In this document: piece by piece, positions 7,751 through 13,958 of the stretch
How the letters are laid out: the number at the start of each line of letters is the position of its first letter
Position numbering within the stretch: the stretch's first letter is position 1
IMG/VR virus record: IMGVR_UViG_3300031658_000065
Span: 1 to 30,740 of that record
Direction: 5' to 3' (one strand)
Length of the DNA stretch: 30,740 bases
Source of the DNA: a virus
Made by a program: the position numbers and the translations under genes
The notes under the pieces: model-generated
Told to the model about the DNA's origin: nothing
Databases searched by the model: none
Seen by the model: only the letters and a program-made list of their open reading frames with translations

Positions 7751-9817
7751 ATGAGAGCTTATCACGGTTCAGCAGTATTACAATTTGATAGCGCGACAAC
7801 AGGTAATGCCGGTTCGGGTGTAAATGTAACAGTGCGAATTAATAGCACACAAGCACTTGCAACAATATACGACTTAGATGATGTTGTTATTGCCAATCCA
7901 TTAACGACTGATGTAAAAGGTAATTACGCTTTTAAATCGCTTGATGATGTTTACGACATTATACTTAATGAGGGAACTGGCGACGAATCGAAATTAGAAA
8001 AGGTTAACATTGTTGATTATTTAACCGCTTCGGAGCGTGTGATTCCATTTAGCACCCTTGCGGAAGCGGTTGCTGAAACAGACATACAACTAATATTTGA
8101 TGGCGCTGTTCTTGATTTGAAAGAGCGCTCAACAGGTAACGGTGGCGGTGCAACGTGGGATGTTGTATTAGCTAGTGGTGTTACTACTAACACGTTTAAT
8201 ATTGTACAGTGTGTTGGTGTTGGCAGCTTGGCGTTAGTATTGCGTGTTAAAGCCTTGTATAACGCGCGCCAATTTGGGGCAGTGTCAGACTTTAACGGTA
8301 CAACAGGCACTGACTCAACAGGTGCCATACAAGCTTGCATTAATGCGGTTAGTGGTCAAGGTACGGTTGTTGTTGATGGCGATTTTATGTATTCATCCCC
8401 ATTGACAACTAAAGCCAATACAATATATAGGATTATGGGTGGCGGATTATTGGCTCAAGACGTTAACGCGGGTGCTGGAACTGCTGCTGATACATTCAAC
8501 TTAACTAATAGTAACGTATGGATTGATAACGTCAGATTTAAAAGTAACGACAGAGCTGTTGTTGGCGGTTTTACAGTTATAAATATAGTGTCTGGCTCTA
8601 AGTATAAAGTTACAAACTGTGAGTTTGATGCCAATGCGTCTGCTGATGTTGGCATTCAGCCTAGTGTTACTGATGTTGAGGTTAGTCGAAATTTCTTTAA
8701 ACCTAAGACTAATATCAGTGCATTCGCCATAACACTAAATGGTGTTCAGAAAGGTATTATCGACAGCAATAATATAAAAGAATGTGATGCGGGTATTGTA
8801 TTACTTGGTGGATCAAAGTTTATAACTATAAGTAACAACCTAATACAAGATTGTCACGAAATCGGTATTGATTTAATTGAAGTTGAAGATATAACACTTA
8901 ATAGTAACATCACCAGTTCAACTAAATTATCAGGGCTGCGAATTGGTTTAACTCCTGTTGCTGGTTTCCCTTTAGCTTTATCAAAACGGGTGACTGCAAC
9001 GGGTGAGATTTACAACGATTGCGGGTTGAGCGGAGCGGGTGCTATAGAGATAAACTCTAATAATTCAATGGAATCAGGTGGTCATAAAATGATAGCCCCA
9101 GTTGTACGCTGCCCTTCTGGTTTGACAGTATCAGCTATTGGTTGTACTGCCCCTAATTGTGAGGTTATATCACCAACAATAAGCGGCACGCATGTTGTTG
9201 GTGTTAACGTCCAAGATAGAGCTGTTAATTTTAAGTTGATTGGAGGAAACATTAAAGATAGCACTGATACAGGTGTTAAATTGAAACTGTTGGCAGGGTC
9301 GCCCGTTAATGGTGATCCACGCGTGGCAGTTATTGGCGTTACTATTGAAGATATAGGTACTGCTGCGGCGGGTATTGGGATGACACTAGATCAAGTTGGT
9401 AATAGTAAAATATGTGACAACACAATTATATTTGGCATAAATACCAAGTGGGGGTTTAGGTTTTCAGGTGGCGTTGATGGTTTATCTATGTCTAATAATA
9501 GCGTTATCGGTACAGCGACAAAAGGCGATGCTTATTCTGTAACTAGCTTATCTACACTTGACGTTGTTCAGTTTGACGGTAATAAAATGGGGGTAGTTCA
9601 AATTGACACTGTTTCAGGGGTGGCAACCATACCTGATGGCTCTGTTTATGTCAACGTTCCAATTAACACCTTAACGGGTCCACTTGTTACACTTGCCGCG
9701 AGAGCTAACCAGTTCGTATGGGTAGGGGCTATTAGCTCAACAAACATATCGTTAAATAGAGTCGGCACGTCAGGAGCATTGGGTGTTCACTACCAAGGTA
9801 AGTTAAAACAATCGTAA
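7751..9817 (+). CDS. Tailspike with parallel beta-helix, probable depolymerase, 688 aa
   Basis: Residues about 1-80 resemble the virion-anchoring domain of many tail fibres ('ATIYDLDDVVIANPLTTD', 'GNYAFKSLDDVYDI'). A linker then leads to 'NARQFGAVSDFNGTTGTDST' and 'AIQACINAV', the classic opening of a pectate-lyase-like beta-helix. The middle is full of short coils such as 'GIIDSNNIKECDAGIVLLGG' and 'ITISNNLIQD', ending near residue 610, followed by a small C-terminal beta domain. The protein probably binds and cuts a surface polysaccharide. Catalytic residues cannot be fixed from sequence alone. AAGG lies before its ATG, and a strong terminator follows. Confidence 0.82.
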   Translation: MRAYHGSAVLQFDSATTGNAGSGVNVTVRINSTQALATIYDLDDVVIANPLTTDVKGNYAFKSLDDVYDIILNEGTGDESKLEKVNIVDYLTASERVIPFSTLAEAVAETDIQLIFDGAVLDLKERSTGNGGGATWDVVLASGVTTNTFNIVQCVGVGSLALVLRVKALYNARQFGAVSDFNGTTGTDSTGAIQACINAVSGQGTVVVDGDFMYSSPLTTKANTIYRIMGGGLLAQDVNAGAGTAADTFNLTNSNVWIDNVRFKSNDRAVVGGFTVINIVSGSKYKVTNCEFDANASADVGIQPSVTDVEVSRNFFKPKTNISAFAITLNGVQKGIIDSNNIKECDAGIVLLGGSKFITISNNLIQDCHEIGIDLIEVEDITLNSNITSSTKLSGLRIGLTPVAGFPLALSKRVTATGEIYNDCGLSGAGAIEINSNNSMESGGHKMIAPVVRCPSGLTVSAIGCTAPNCEVISPTISGTHVVGVNVQDRAVNFKLIGGNIKDSTDTGVKLKLLAGSPVNGDPRVAVIGVTIEDIGTAAAGIGMTLDQVGNSKICDNTIIFGINTKWGFRFSGGVDGLSMSNNSVIGTATKGDAYSVTSLSTLDVVQFDGNKMGVVQIDTVSGVATIPDGSVYVNVPINTLTGPLVTLAARANQFVWVGAISSTNISLNRVGTSGALGVHYQGKLKQS

Positions 9818-9841
9818 CAATAAAACATTAATGACAACTAT

Positions 9842-9869
9842 AAAGGGCTTATATCACTATAAGCCCTTT
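9842..9869. terminator. Strong hairpin terminator between converging genes
   Basis: AAAGGGCTTATA (9842-9853) and TATAAGCCCTTT (9858-9869) form a perfect 12-bp stem with loop TCAC, followed by TCTTTT on the plus strand. It ends the late structural transcript after the tailspike and may also stop leftward early transcription. Confidence 0.9.
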
Positions 9870-9873
9870 TCTT

Positions 9874-10107
9874 TTATCCTAACTTTTCAACCATACTATC
9901 GACGGTGATAATCACCGCGCTATCATCTTTATTGCTTCTAATCGCCATACACAGCCGTTTTACAGACTTATCTTTTGTACGTTGTTGAATTACCTTGGCA
10001 CAACGTCTAATACTATTAGCGCGCTCCTTGATGCTTGTTAGCATATTGCATTTATTTGAAAGCATTAAATGAAACGTGTCGCGCTTATAATCTAAACATA
10101 TTGCCAT
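9874..10107 (-). CDS. Hypothetical protein, 77 aa
   Basis: Small basic protein beginning MAICLDYKRDTFHLMLSNKC, with a helical Lys/Arg-rich middle (ERANSIRRCAKVIQQRTKDKSVKR) and a hydrophobic end. It is last in the leftward early cluster. Its ATG overlaps the upstream stop by one base, and the ribosome site AGGGGG lies about ten bases before it, inside the previous gene. I do not recognise a family. The basic helices could bind nucleic acid, but this is a guess. Confidence 0.65.
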   Translation of the reverse strand: MAICLDYKRDTFHLMLSNKCNMLTSIKERANSIRRCAKVIQQRTKDKSVKRLCMAIRSNKDDSAVIITVDSMVEKLG

Positions 10108-10340
10108 TATTTAATTCCCCCTAAATCGACCATTAACGAGCTAGACCCATTTTTACCGTGATAACATCCCACTAAGGTTTTATCTTTTCCCTTAATACGT
10201 TGCTGTGTTTCATACGTGTCAGCGAATACGGCGTTATAAACAATCACCCCTAAACGGCTATATTTAAAAACAGCTATCGGGCTATTATGTTTTGCTGATT
10301 CAATTCTTTCTTCAATTACTTCTAATGATGATATGCTCAT
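10107..10340 (-). CDS. Hypothetical protein, 77 aa
   Basis: The chosen start gives MSISSLEVIEERIESAKHNS; a GAGA ribosome site lies about ten bases upstream. An upstream ATG at 10373 would overlap the end of the preceding gene and add a basic AT-rich leader, so it is less likely. An N-terminal helix is followed by beta-like segments ('PIAVFKYSRLGVIVYNAVF', 'TLVGCYHG'). No family is recognised. It is coupled with the 77-residue gene downstream. Confidence 0.6.
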   Translation of the reverse strand: MSISSLEVIEERIESAKHNSPIAVFKYSRLGVIVYNAVFADTYETQQRIKGKDKTLVGCYHGKNGSSSLMVDLGGIK

Positions 10341-10354
10341 AATAATGATTCTCT

Positions 10355-10912
10355 TTATTTTACTGTATAGCAATAAACAACTCTATTACCGGCTATTTCC
10401 GAAACGGCTCTAATAATAAGTTCATCGTTTAATAAGGTTAATAGTTTCTTTTTAAGCTGATATTGCGTGATGCTGAGTTTTCGCAATAAATCGGGATTGC
10501 GTATACCACTATTATTTTTTATCATGTTAAGCACTTCATTTAATCCTGCCATTGTTGCGTCTTCTGGCATACGGTTATCATCAATAAGATAATAGGAGAA
10601 TTTACCAATCGCTGTCGGCTTTGATTTTGTACGCTTGATTATGTTCTTGTGAAGTAATTGATTTAAACATAAACCAACACAGCCCAGGCTTAGTCGTGTT
10701 TTATCCGCTATGATTGCGCGACTAACGCCAACAATAGTGGTGACTATATCCAATATTACGCTTTCAGTTTCAAGGCTAATATACTTATGATGCGTTTTCT
10801 TAATAACCTTATCTGATGGCACGATATGCTTTTCAACTAATGGGTATATATTTCTTATCGCGGCTAAATCAAGTTTTCTAATGTCCGCTTCCCTTTCGTT
10901 ATCATAATGCAT
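10355..10912 (-). CDS. Putative DNA-binding protein with two winged-helix units, 185 aa
   Basis: Residues about 45-110 can be read as a winged helix: helix 'TESVILDIVTTI', helix 'SRAIIADKT', a probable recognition helix 'CVGLCLNQLLHKNIIKR', then a strand pair 'GKFSYYLID'. Residues about 122-185 repeat the plan with 'LNEVLNMIKNNSG', 'NPDLLRKLSI', 'QYQLKKKLLTLLNDELIIRA' and 'NRVVYCYTV'. This suggests a transcription regulator or host-takeover factor, though no named family is recognised. It overlaps the upstream small HTH gene by 11 bases. The fold is read by eye. Confidence 0.6.
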   Translation of the reverse strand: MHYDNEREADIRKLDLAAIRNIYPLVEKHIVPSDKVIKKTHHKYISLETESVILDIVTTIVGVSRAIIADKTRLSLGCVGLCLNQLLHKNIIKRTKSKPTAIGKFSYYLIDDNRMPEDATMAGLNEVLNMIKNNSGIRNPDLLRKLSITQYQLKKKLLTLLNDELIIRAVSEIAGNRVVYCYTVK

Positions 10913-11096
10913 TGTTTATATCCTTTTTGTTTTTAGCGCCAAGCTTTACGCCTTGCTTGATTGATTGTTTTATTATCCCCTGCTCAGTTCGTCCGAATGT
11001 TTCAACTAAACTTGCAGCGGTTGCGCCTGACTGGTGAAAACCTAATAATATTTTATTTTCTATGGGTGTCCATTGTGGTTGGTCTTGTATTCTCAT
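10902..11096 (-). CDS. Small HTH protein (GcrA/Myb-like), 64 aa
   Basis: The protein reads 'WTPIENKILLGFHQSGATAASLVETFGRTEQGI' and then 'KQGVKLG'. This fits the GcrA-type and Myb/SANT-type layout in which W-T-x-x-E starts helix one, 'sG.taa.la..fgRt' spans helices two and three, and a basic tail follows. It is probably a sequence-specific DNA-binding protein. It overlaps the gene before it (ATGA) and the gene after it, so it is co-translated with the double winged-helix protein. Its targets are unknown. Confidence 0.65.
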   Translation of the reverse strand: MRIQDQPQWTPIENKILLGFHQSGATAASLVETFGRTEQGIIKQSIKQGVKLGAKNKKDINNAL

Positions 11097-11269
11097 TCTT
11101 CTATGTCCTTTAATTCTGATATTATGGAAAGCTTTATTTGTTCCACAGTCGCGTAACCAATTACTTCAATCTTATATAGTAACGCTTCAAGGGCTATAAT
11201 TTTACCGCGCTGTAGTGTTTGATGGTGCTCAGCCATTTTAGCGTCAAACTCCTTGCTGTGGTCTATCAT
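11093..11269 (-). CDS. Hypothetical protein, 58 aa
   Basis: Short helical protein starting MIDHSKEFDAKMAEHHQTLQ, with 'RGKIIALEALLYKIEVIGY' and an acidic end (ELKDIEE). The stop overlaps the next ATG (ATGA at 11096-11093), which supports it as a real gene in a coupled operon. It is probably a coiled coil. No function is recognised. Confidence 0.65.
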   Translation of the reverse strand: MIDHSKEFDAKMAEHHQTLQRGKIIALEALLYKIEVIGYATVEQIKLSIISELKDIEE

Positions 11270-11273
11270 TATA

Positions 11274-11537
11274 TTAACTCCCTATTGTCGCGGCTATTGC
11301 TTCTATATAAAGCGCGTGAAGTGCTAACGGGTTATCCGTTATTGATTCTTGTACGGCATCAAGTAAAGCCTCTGAATCTTCCATTAAATACTCACTAAAA
11401 TCGTTTAGGTCGTACAAGTCATTATCTATACATAGAGTTCGACCTTGGCATAACATCTGGTAAACTTCACTGGCTACAAGTTGCTCTGGCTCATCTGCGT
11501 TTAATGCTATGTCGTTTGCTATGTTGCAATATGTCAT
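11274..11537 (-). CDS. Acidic hypothetical protein, first gene of leftward early operon, 87 aa
   Basis: The protein is strongly acidic ('NADEPEQLVASEVYQML', 'DNDLYDLNDFSEYLMEDSEALLDAV'), with a hydrophobic C-terminus. AGGA lies eight bases before the ATG. It is the first gene after the divergent promoter region, so it should be made early and in quantity. Small acidic early phage proteins often mimic DNA or inhibit host enzymes; that is only a possibility here, and no family is recognised. Confidence 0.68.
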   Translation of the reverse strand: MTYCNIANDIALNADEPEQLVASEVYQMLCQGRTLCIDNDLYDLNDFSEYLMEDSEALLDAVQESITDNPLALHALYIEAIAATIGS

Positions 11538-11568
11538 TTTAATTTTCCTGTGTGTTGTTGATGAGTTA

Positions 11569-11597
11569 ATACTAAACCTATCGAATCATATTGTAAA
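11569..11597 (-). promoter_or_regulatory. Leftward early promoter
   Basis: On the minus strand, TTTACA (11597-11592) and TAGTAT (11574-11569) are separated by exactly 17 bases. The start of transcription should fall near 11562, about 25 bases before the first leftward early gene. Confidence 0.6.
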
Positions 11598-11604
11598 CAT
11601 TTAT

Positions 11605-11633
11605 TTGTACTTATTTAGTACTAGTTTTGTTAT
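11605..11633 (+). promoter_or_regulatory. Candidate rightward early promoter with inverted repeat
   Basis: TTGTAC (11605-11610) and TGTTAT (11628-11633) are 17 bases apart. The inverted repeat GTACT (11607-11611) / AGTAC (11617-11621) lies in the -35 and spacer, where a repressor could bind between the two divergent promoters. Each hexamer is a weak match. Confidence 0.4.
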
Positions 11634-11679
11634 TTAATCTGTGTTACTATTTACTCATCGACAACGCATAAGGGTTATT

Positions 11680-11835
11680 ATGAAAACAGAAGTTAAGCAA
11701 ATCACACTAGATAAGTTAAAAGCAATTACAGCCAAGCGTAAAAATGACGGTCGCAGCGATTGGGCTAGTCAGCATATACTTGAACCACTAGTTAACACAC
11801 TATATAAGAAGGAATTTAAATCATGCGAGAAATAA
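11680..11835 (+). CDS. Hypothetical early protein, 51 aa
   Basis: The start MKTEVKQITLDKLKAITAKRK is placed at ATG 11680, with AAGGG six bases upstream; an in-frame GTG at 11641 would remove most of the leader and has no ribosome site. The protein is basic and helical. It is first in the rightward early operon, and its end overlaps the next start by 13 bases. No family is recognised. Confidence 0.65.
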   Translation: MKTEVKQITLDKLKAITAKRKNDGRSDWASQHILEPLVNTLYKKEFKSCEK

Positions 11836-11921
11836 CAAAAACAAGAATATGCGTGGGTGTGATGTTCACCATTATGCTTTGTGCTGAATCAATTGTTAAC
11901 GTATTAACGGCGGTTATATAA
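11823..11921 (+). CDS. Very small membrane protein, 32 aa
   Basis: The sequence MREITKTRICVGVMFTIM, then LCAESIVNVLTAVI, is one hydrophobic helix with a short basic N-terminus. It overlaps the preceding gene, and its stop shares a base with the next ATG (TAATG). Operon coupling supports expression. Such tiny inner-membrane proteins in early operons may change host physiology or block superinfection, but no function can be assigned. Confidence 0.6.
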   Translation: MREITKTRICVGVMFTIMLCAESIVNVLTAVI

Positions 11922-12100
11922 TGAATACAATACTAAATGCTTTGCTAGGTATACTGATTATATTTATCTCGTATATACTTGCTGAGGCTATTATTGATTT
12001 AAAAACAGAAGTAAAACCTAATCAACTTATTTGCTTGAAAACAGATAAGATTATTTCACGACACAATATTATTTTAGAATGTTGGGAGGCTACGAAATGA
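11921..12100 (+). CDS. Small single-pass membrane protein, 59 aa
   Basis: A hydrophobic helix at about residues 4-25 (ILNALLGILIIFISYILAEA) is followed by a polar tail with two cysteines ('LICLKTDK', 'ILECWEATK'). The tail is likely cytoplasmic or periplasmic depending on insertion; the charge pattern does not settle it. It starts within the stop of the 32-residue protein and ends overlapping the next ATG (ATGA), so the two membrane proteins are co-translated. Confidence 0.65.
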   Translation: MNTILNALLGILIIFISYILAEAIIDLKTEVKPNQLICLKTDKIISRHNIILECWEATK

Positions 12101-12381
12101 TCCGTACAATAGATGGTTTAGAAAAGTACCCTGAGCTAGATAAATGGTTAGATGATGTAGCTTTTGACTCCGATGATTTGGACTGGCAAGAAAGTGTAGT
12201 TCTTGCAGAGGAAGTACAAGATAAACTAATTGAACTTGGTTCAAGAATACAAGAGTTAGAGTCTGGTTTAGAAAGGTTAATCCACCTAGCATCTGAATGT
12301 GACAGTTGGGAAAGTTTTCCGCAGCAACCGCTTGATGCTGCTTACGAGTTAATTACACAAAAAGTAACGGGGATAACATGA
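12097..12381 (+). CDS. Acidic coiled-coil protein, 94 aa
   Basis: The start MIRTIDGLEKYPELDKWL is at ATG 12097, overlapping the previous stop and with GGGAGG at 12083-12088 as ribosome site; an in-frame TTG at 12079 is unnecessary. The middle is acidic ('DVAFDSDDLDWQESV'), followed by a heptad-like helix ('KLIELGSRIQELESGLERL'). No family is recognised. It ends with an ATGA overlap with the next gene. Confidence 0.68.
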   Translation: MIRTIDGLEKYPELDKWLDDVAFDSDDLDWQESVVLAEEVQDKLIELGSRIQELESGLERLIHLASECDSWESFPQQPLDAAYELITQKVTGIT

Positions 12382-12563
12382 GTACTTTAATGACAGCACT
12401 AACTAAGCGTGAACATTTCGCAGGTTTAGTGATGCAAGGGTTATTGTCCAACTCAGTAATGGGTGACAGCAACTTATGGTATACACCTAAAGAATGGACT
12501 AAAGAAATGACTGAAACATCCGTTGAAATGGCTGATGCATTATTAAAGGAATTAGCCAAATGA
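12378..12563 (+). CDS. Conserved small phage protein, 61 aa
   Basis: The pattern 'LTKREHFAGLVMQGLLSN' followed by a helix of the type 'VEMADALLKEL' is common in small proteins of proteobacterial phages and prophages, whose function is unknown. Overlaps at both ends (ATGA) show it is part of the early operon. Confidence 0.72.
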   Translation: MSTLMTALTKREHFAGLVMQGLLSNSVMGDSNLWYTPKEWTKEMTETSVEMADALLKELAK

Positions 12564-12790
12564 GCATACTTGATTATCGTGCAGAAGAATTAATTCAACA
12601 GCGCAAGAAAATATCAGATGAAAAAAGCTGTGATGAGAGGTTATCAATACCTGAAAGCAGTAAAAAGAACGGTAAGCAAGCGGGGGCTTATCAAAAGTCT
12701 AGGGTGTTGCGTGATAAGTTAGACATTGAAAATATAATATTATCAAAAGATGATGAAACGTATTTTAATGATTTAATGGGTGAAGACTAA
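12560..12790 (+). CDS. Hypothetical protein, 76 aa
   Basis: A charged, mainly helical protein (MSILDYRAEELIQQRKKIS...) with a basic centre ('SSKKNGKQAGAYQKSRVLRDKL') and an acidic tail ('SKDDETYFNDLMGED'). It is coupled to both neighbours by ATGA and TAATG overlaps. It is not recognised; the basic centre could contact nucleic acid. Confidence 0.65.
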   Translation: MSILDYRAEELIQQRKKISDEKSCDERLSIPESSKKNGKQAGAYQKSRVLRDKLDIENIILSKDDETYFNDLMGED

Positions 12791-13110
12791 TGAATGATTT
12801 AGATATATGTAAACGTATTGCTGAGATAGAGGGTTTTAACACTGTAGAATTACACGAGCAAGTGTTCGTTTCAAGAGGTTTTGCATGTGACAAGAAGTTT
12901 AACCCACTAACCGATGATGCTCTTTGCTTTAAGTTGATGGTTAAGTATGATATTACTTTTGATTTCTATACGATTGAAGGAAATGAAGGAGGTATTAAAA
13001 TGTATTACGGATGGGTAGAAATAGATGGTCACACTAAATCTATAGAAGATTGTTCATCGTTAAACCGATACATCTGCTTAGCTATCATTGCAATGTATAA
13101 GGAGGATTAA
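12790..13110 (+). CDS. Paralogous early protein A, 106 aa
   Basis: The opening 'DLDICKRIAEIEGF', the core 'FNPLTDDALCFKLMVKYD' and the closing 'SLNRYICLAIIAMYKED' are shared with the next gene. 'NPLTDDALCF.LMVKY' is a motif I associate with small proteins of unknown function in phages of Gram-negative bacteria. The region between core and end differs from the paralogue. It is probably a small alpha/beta protein. It overlaps the upstream stop by one base. Confidence 0.7.
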   Translation: MNDLDICKRIAEIEGFNTVELHEQVFVSRGFACDKKFNPLTDDALCFKLMVKYDITFDFYTIEGNEGGIKMYYGWVEIDGHTKSIEDCSSLNRYICLAIIAMYKED

Positions 13111-13111
13111 C

Positions 13112-13435
13112 GTGGATGATTTAACGATTTGCAAGAAGGTTGCTGAGATAGAAGGCTTTAAACTTTCTATAACATCAAGTAAAAAAGGTGTATGGGCAAG
13201 TATGCTTGATAATAATTGCTATGATTGGTTTAATCCACTAACTGACGATGCCTTATGCTTCCGTTTGATGGTTAAGTATGACGTTAATGTAGTGTCTCCT
13301 TTCCGCTTAGGTGGGGTTATAAAATGGGAAGCACAGATATTTAGTGATGAGTGTGAGCATGTTACCTGTGTTTGTGACGAATACCTTAATAAAGCAATAT
13401 GTCTAGCTATTATTGAAGCACATGGTTATGACTAA
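13112..13435 (+). CDS. Paralogous early protein B, 107 aa
   Basis: This is the tandem relative of the preceding gene: 'DDLTICKKVAEIEGF', 'FNPLTDDALCFRLMVKYD' and 'YLNKAICLAIIEAHGYD'. The start is GTG at 13112, with a full GGAGG at 13101-13105; this aligns with the start of the paralogue, whereas the upstream ATG at 13088 lies inside it. The variable middle contains extra residues ('SSKKGVWASMLDNNCYDW'). Function is unknown. Confidence 0.7.
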   Translation: MDDLTICKKVAEIEGFKLSITSSKKGVWASMLDNNCYDWFNPLTDDALCFRLMVKYDVNVVSPFRLGGVIKWEAQIFSDECEHVTCVCDEYLNKAICLAIIEAHGYD

Positions 13436-13587
13436 TGAAAATACCTGACGATACAGAATACAGGTATAAAGATATTTACTATAGACGCGGTGAGTATTAC
13501 GCGCTTTATTACTCTAAAGGTGTTTGGCGGGCATCTGCTAGCGTGACAAATAAAATGTTGAGCCAATACGGCACTAAGTTAGATTAA
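13435..13587 (+). CDS. Tyrosine-rich hypothetical protein, 50 aa
   Basis: Short protein MKIPDDTEYRYKDIYYRRGEYYALYYSKGVW..., with nine tyrosines. It starts in the stop of the preceding gene (TAATG) and ends just before the terminator at 13590. The strand-like aromatic pattern suggests a small beta protein. It is not recognised. Confidence 0.65.
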   Translation: MKIPDDTEYRYKDIYYRRGEYYALYYSKGVWRASASVTNKMLSQYGTKLD

Positions 13588-13589
13588 AA

Positions 13590-13619
13590 AATAAAGCCGC
13601 TTATTATAGCGGCTTTATT
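13590..13619. terminator. Shared terminator between converging early and replication operons
   Basis: AATAAAGCCGCT (13590-13601) and AGCGGCTTTATT (13608-13619) form a 12-bp stem with a six-base loop. The minus-strand read continues into a U-rich run (TTTATTTTTT), so it is best suited to stop the leftward replication transcript. It also follows the rightward early operon. Confidence 0.85.
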
Positions 13620-13622
13620 GTA

Positions 13623-13781
13623 TCAGCTTAAATCTGCTAACCTTGCTTGTTGTGCTGCCATCTCAGTATAATTTAAATAATCAGCTTGATGTTTTTCCGC
13701 TGCTTTCGTCTTACCTAAATTCATGCAAATTTCCCATTCCTTTAAATGAAACGCCGCCTTATTCTCATACCAGGTGTTCAT
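13623..13781 (-). CDS. Hypothetical helical protein, 52 aa
   Basis: MNTWYENKAAFHLKEWEICM, then 'NLGKTKAAEKHQADYLNYTEM' and 'AAQQARLADLS'. It is amphipathic and helical throughout. It is the last gene of the leftward replication block, ending just before its terminator. No family is recognised. Confidence 0.6.
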   Translation of the reverse strand: MNTWYENKAAFHLKEWEICMNLGKTKAAEKHQADYLNYTEMAAQQARLADLS

Positions 13782-13793
13782 GATTTTTATTCC

Positions 13794-13940
13794 TTATTTG
13801 TATTTGCAATTGCAGTTTGTGTGAAGTTGTACGCAATAATGGCAGACATCTTTACGCGCGTCGAACCTAGTGTTTAGTGAATTCTCTTTTTTAGTCAGTT
13901 TTCGGTTAACTAAATAACCTGATTTTCTTGGTAATTTCAT
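13794..13940 (-). CDS. Tiny basic Cys protein, 48 aa
   Basis: A basic N-terminus (MKLPRKSGYLVNRKLTKKE) is followed by 'DVCHYCVQLHTNCNCKYK', giving C-x2-C-x6-C-x-C with two His nearby. This could bind one zinc, possibly for nucleic-acid contact. It lies between the helicase and the 52-residue gene in the same direction, 18 bases after the helicase stop. The reading is by eye only. Confidence 0.6.
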   Translation of the reverse strand: MKLPRKSGYLVNRKLTKKENSLNTRFDARKDVCHYCVQLHTNCNCKYK

Positions 13941-13958
13941 GATTTATTTCCTTTATTT

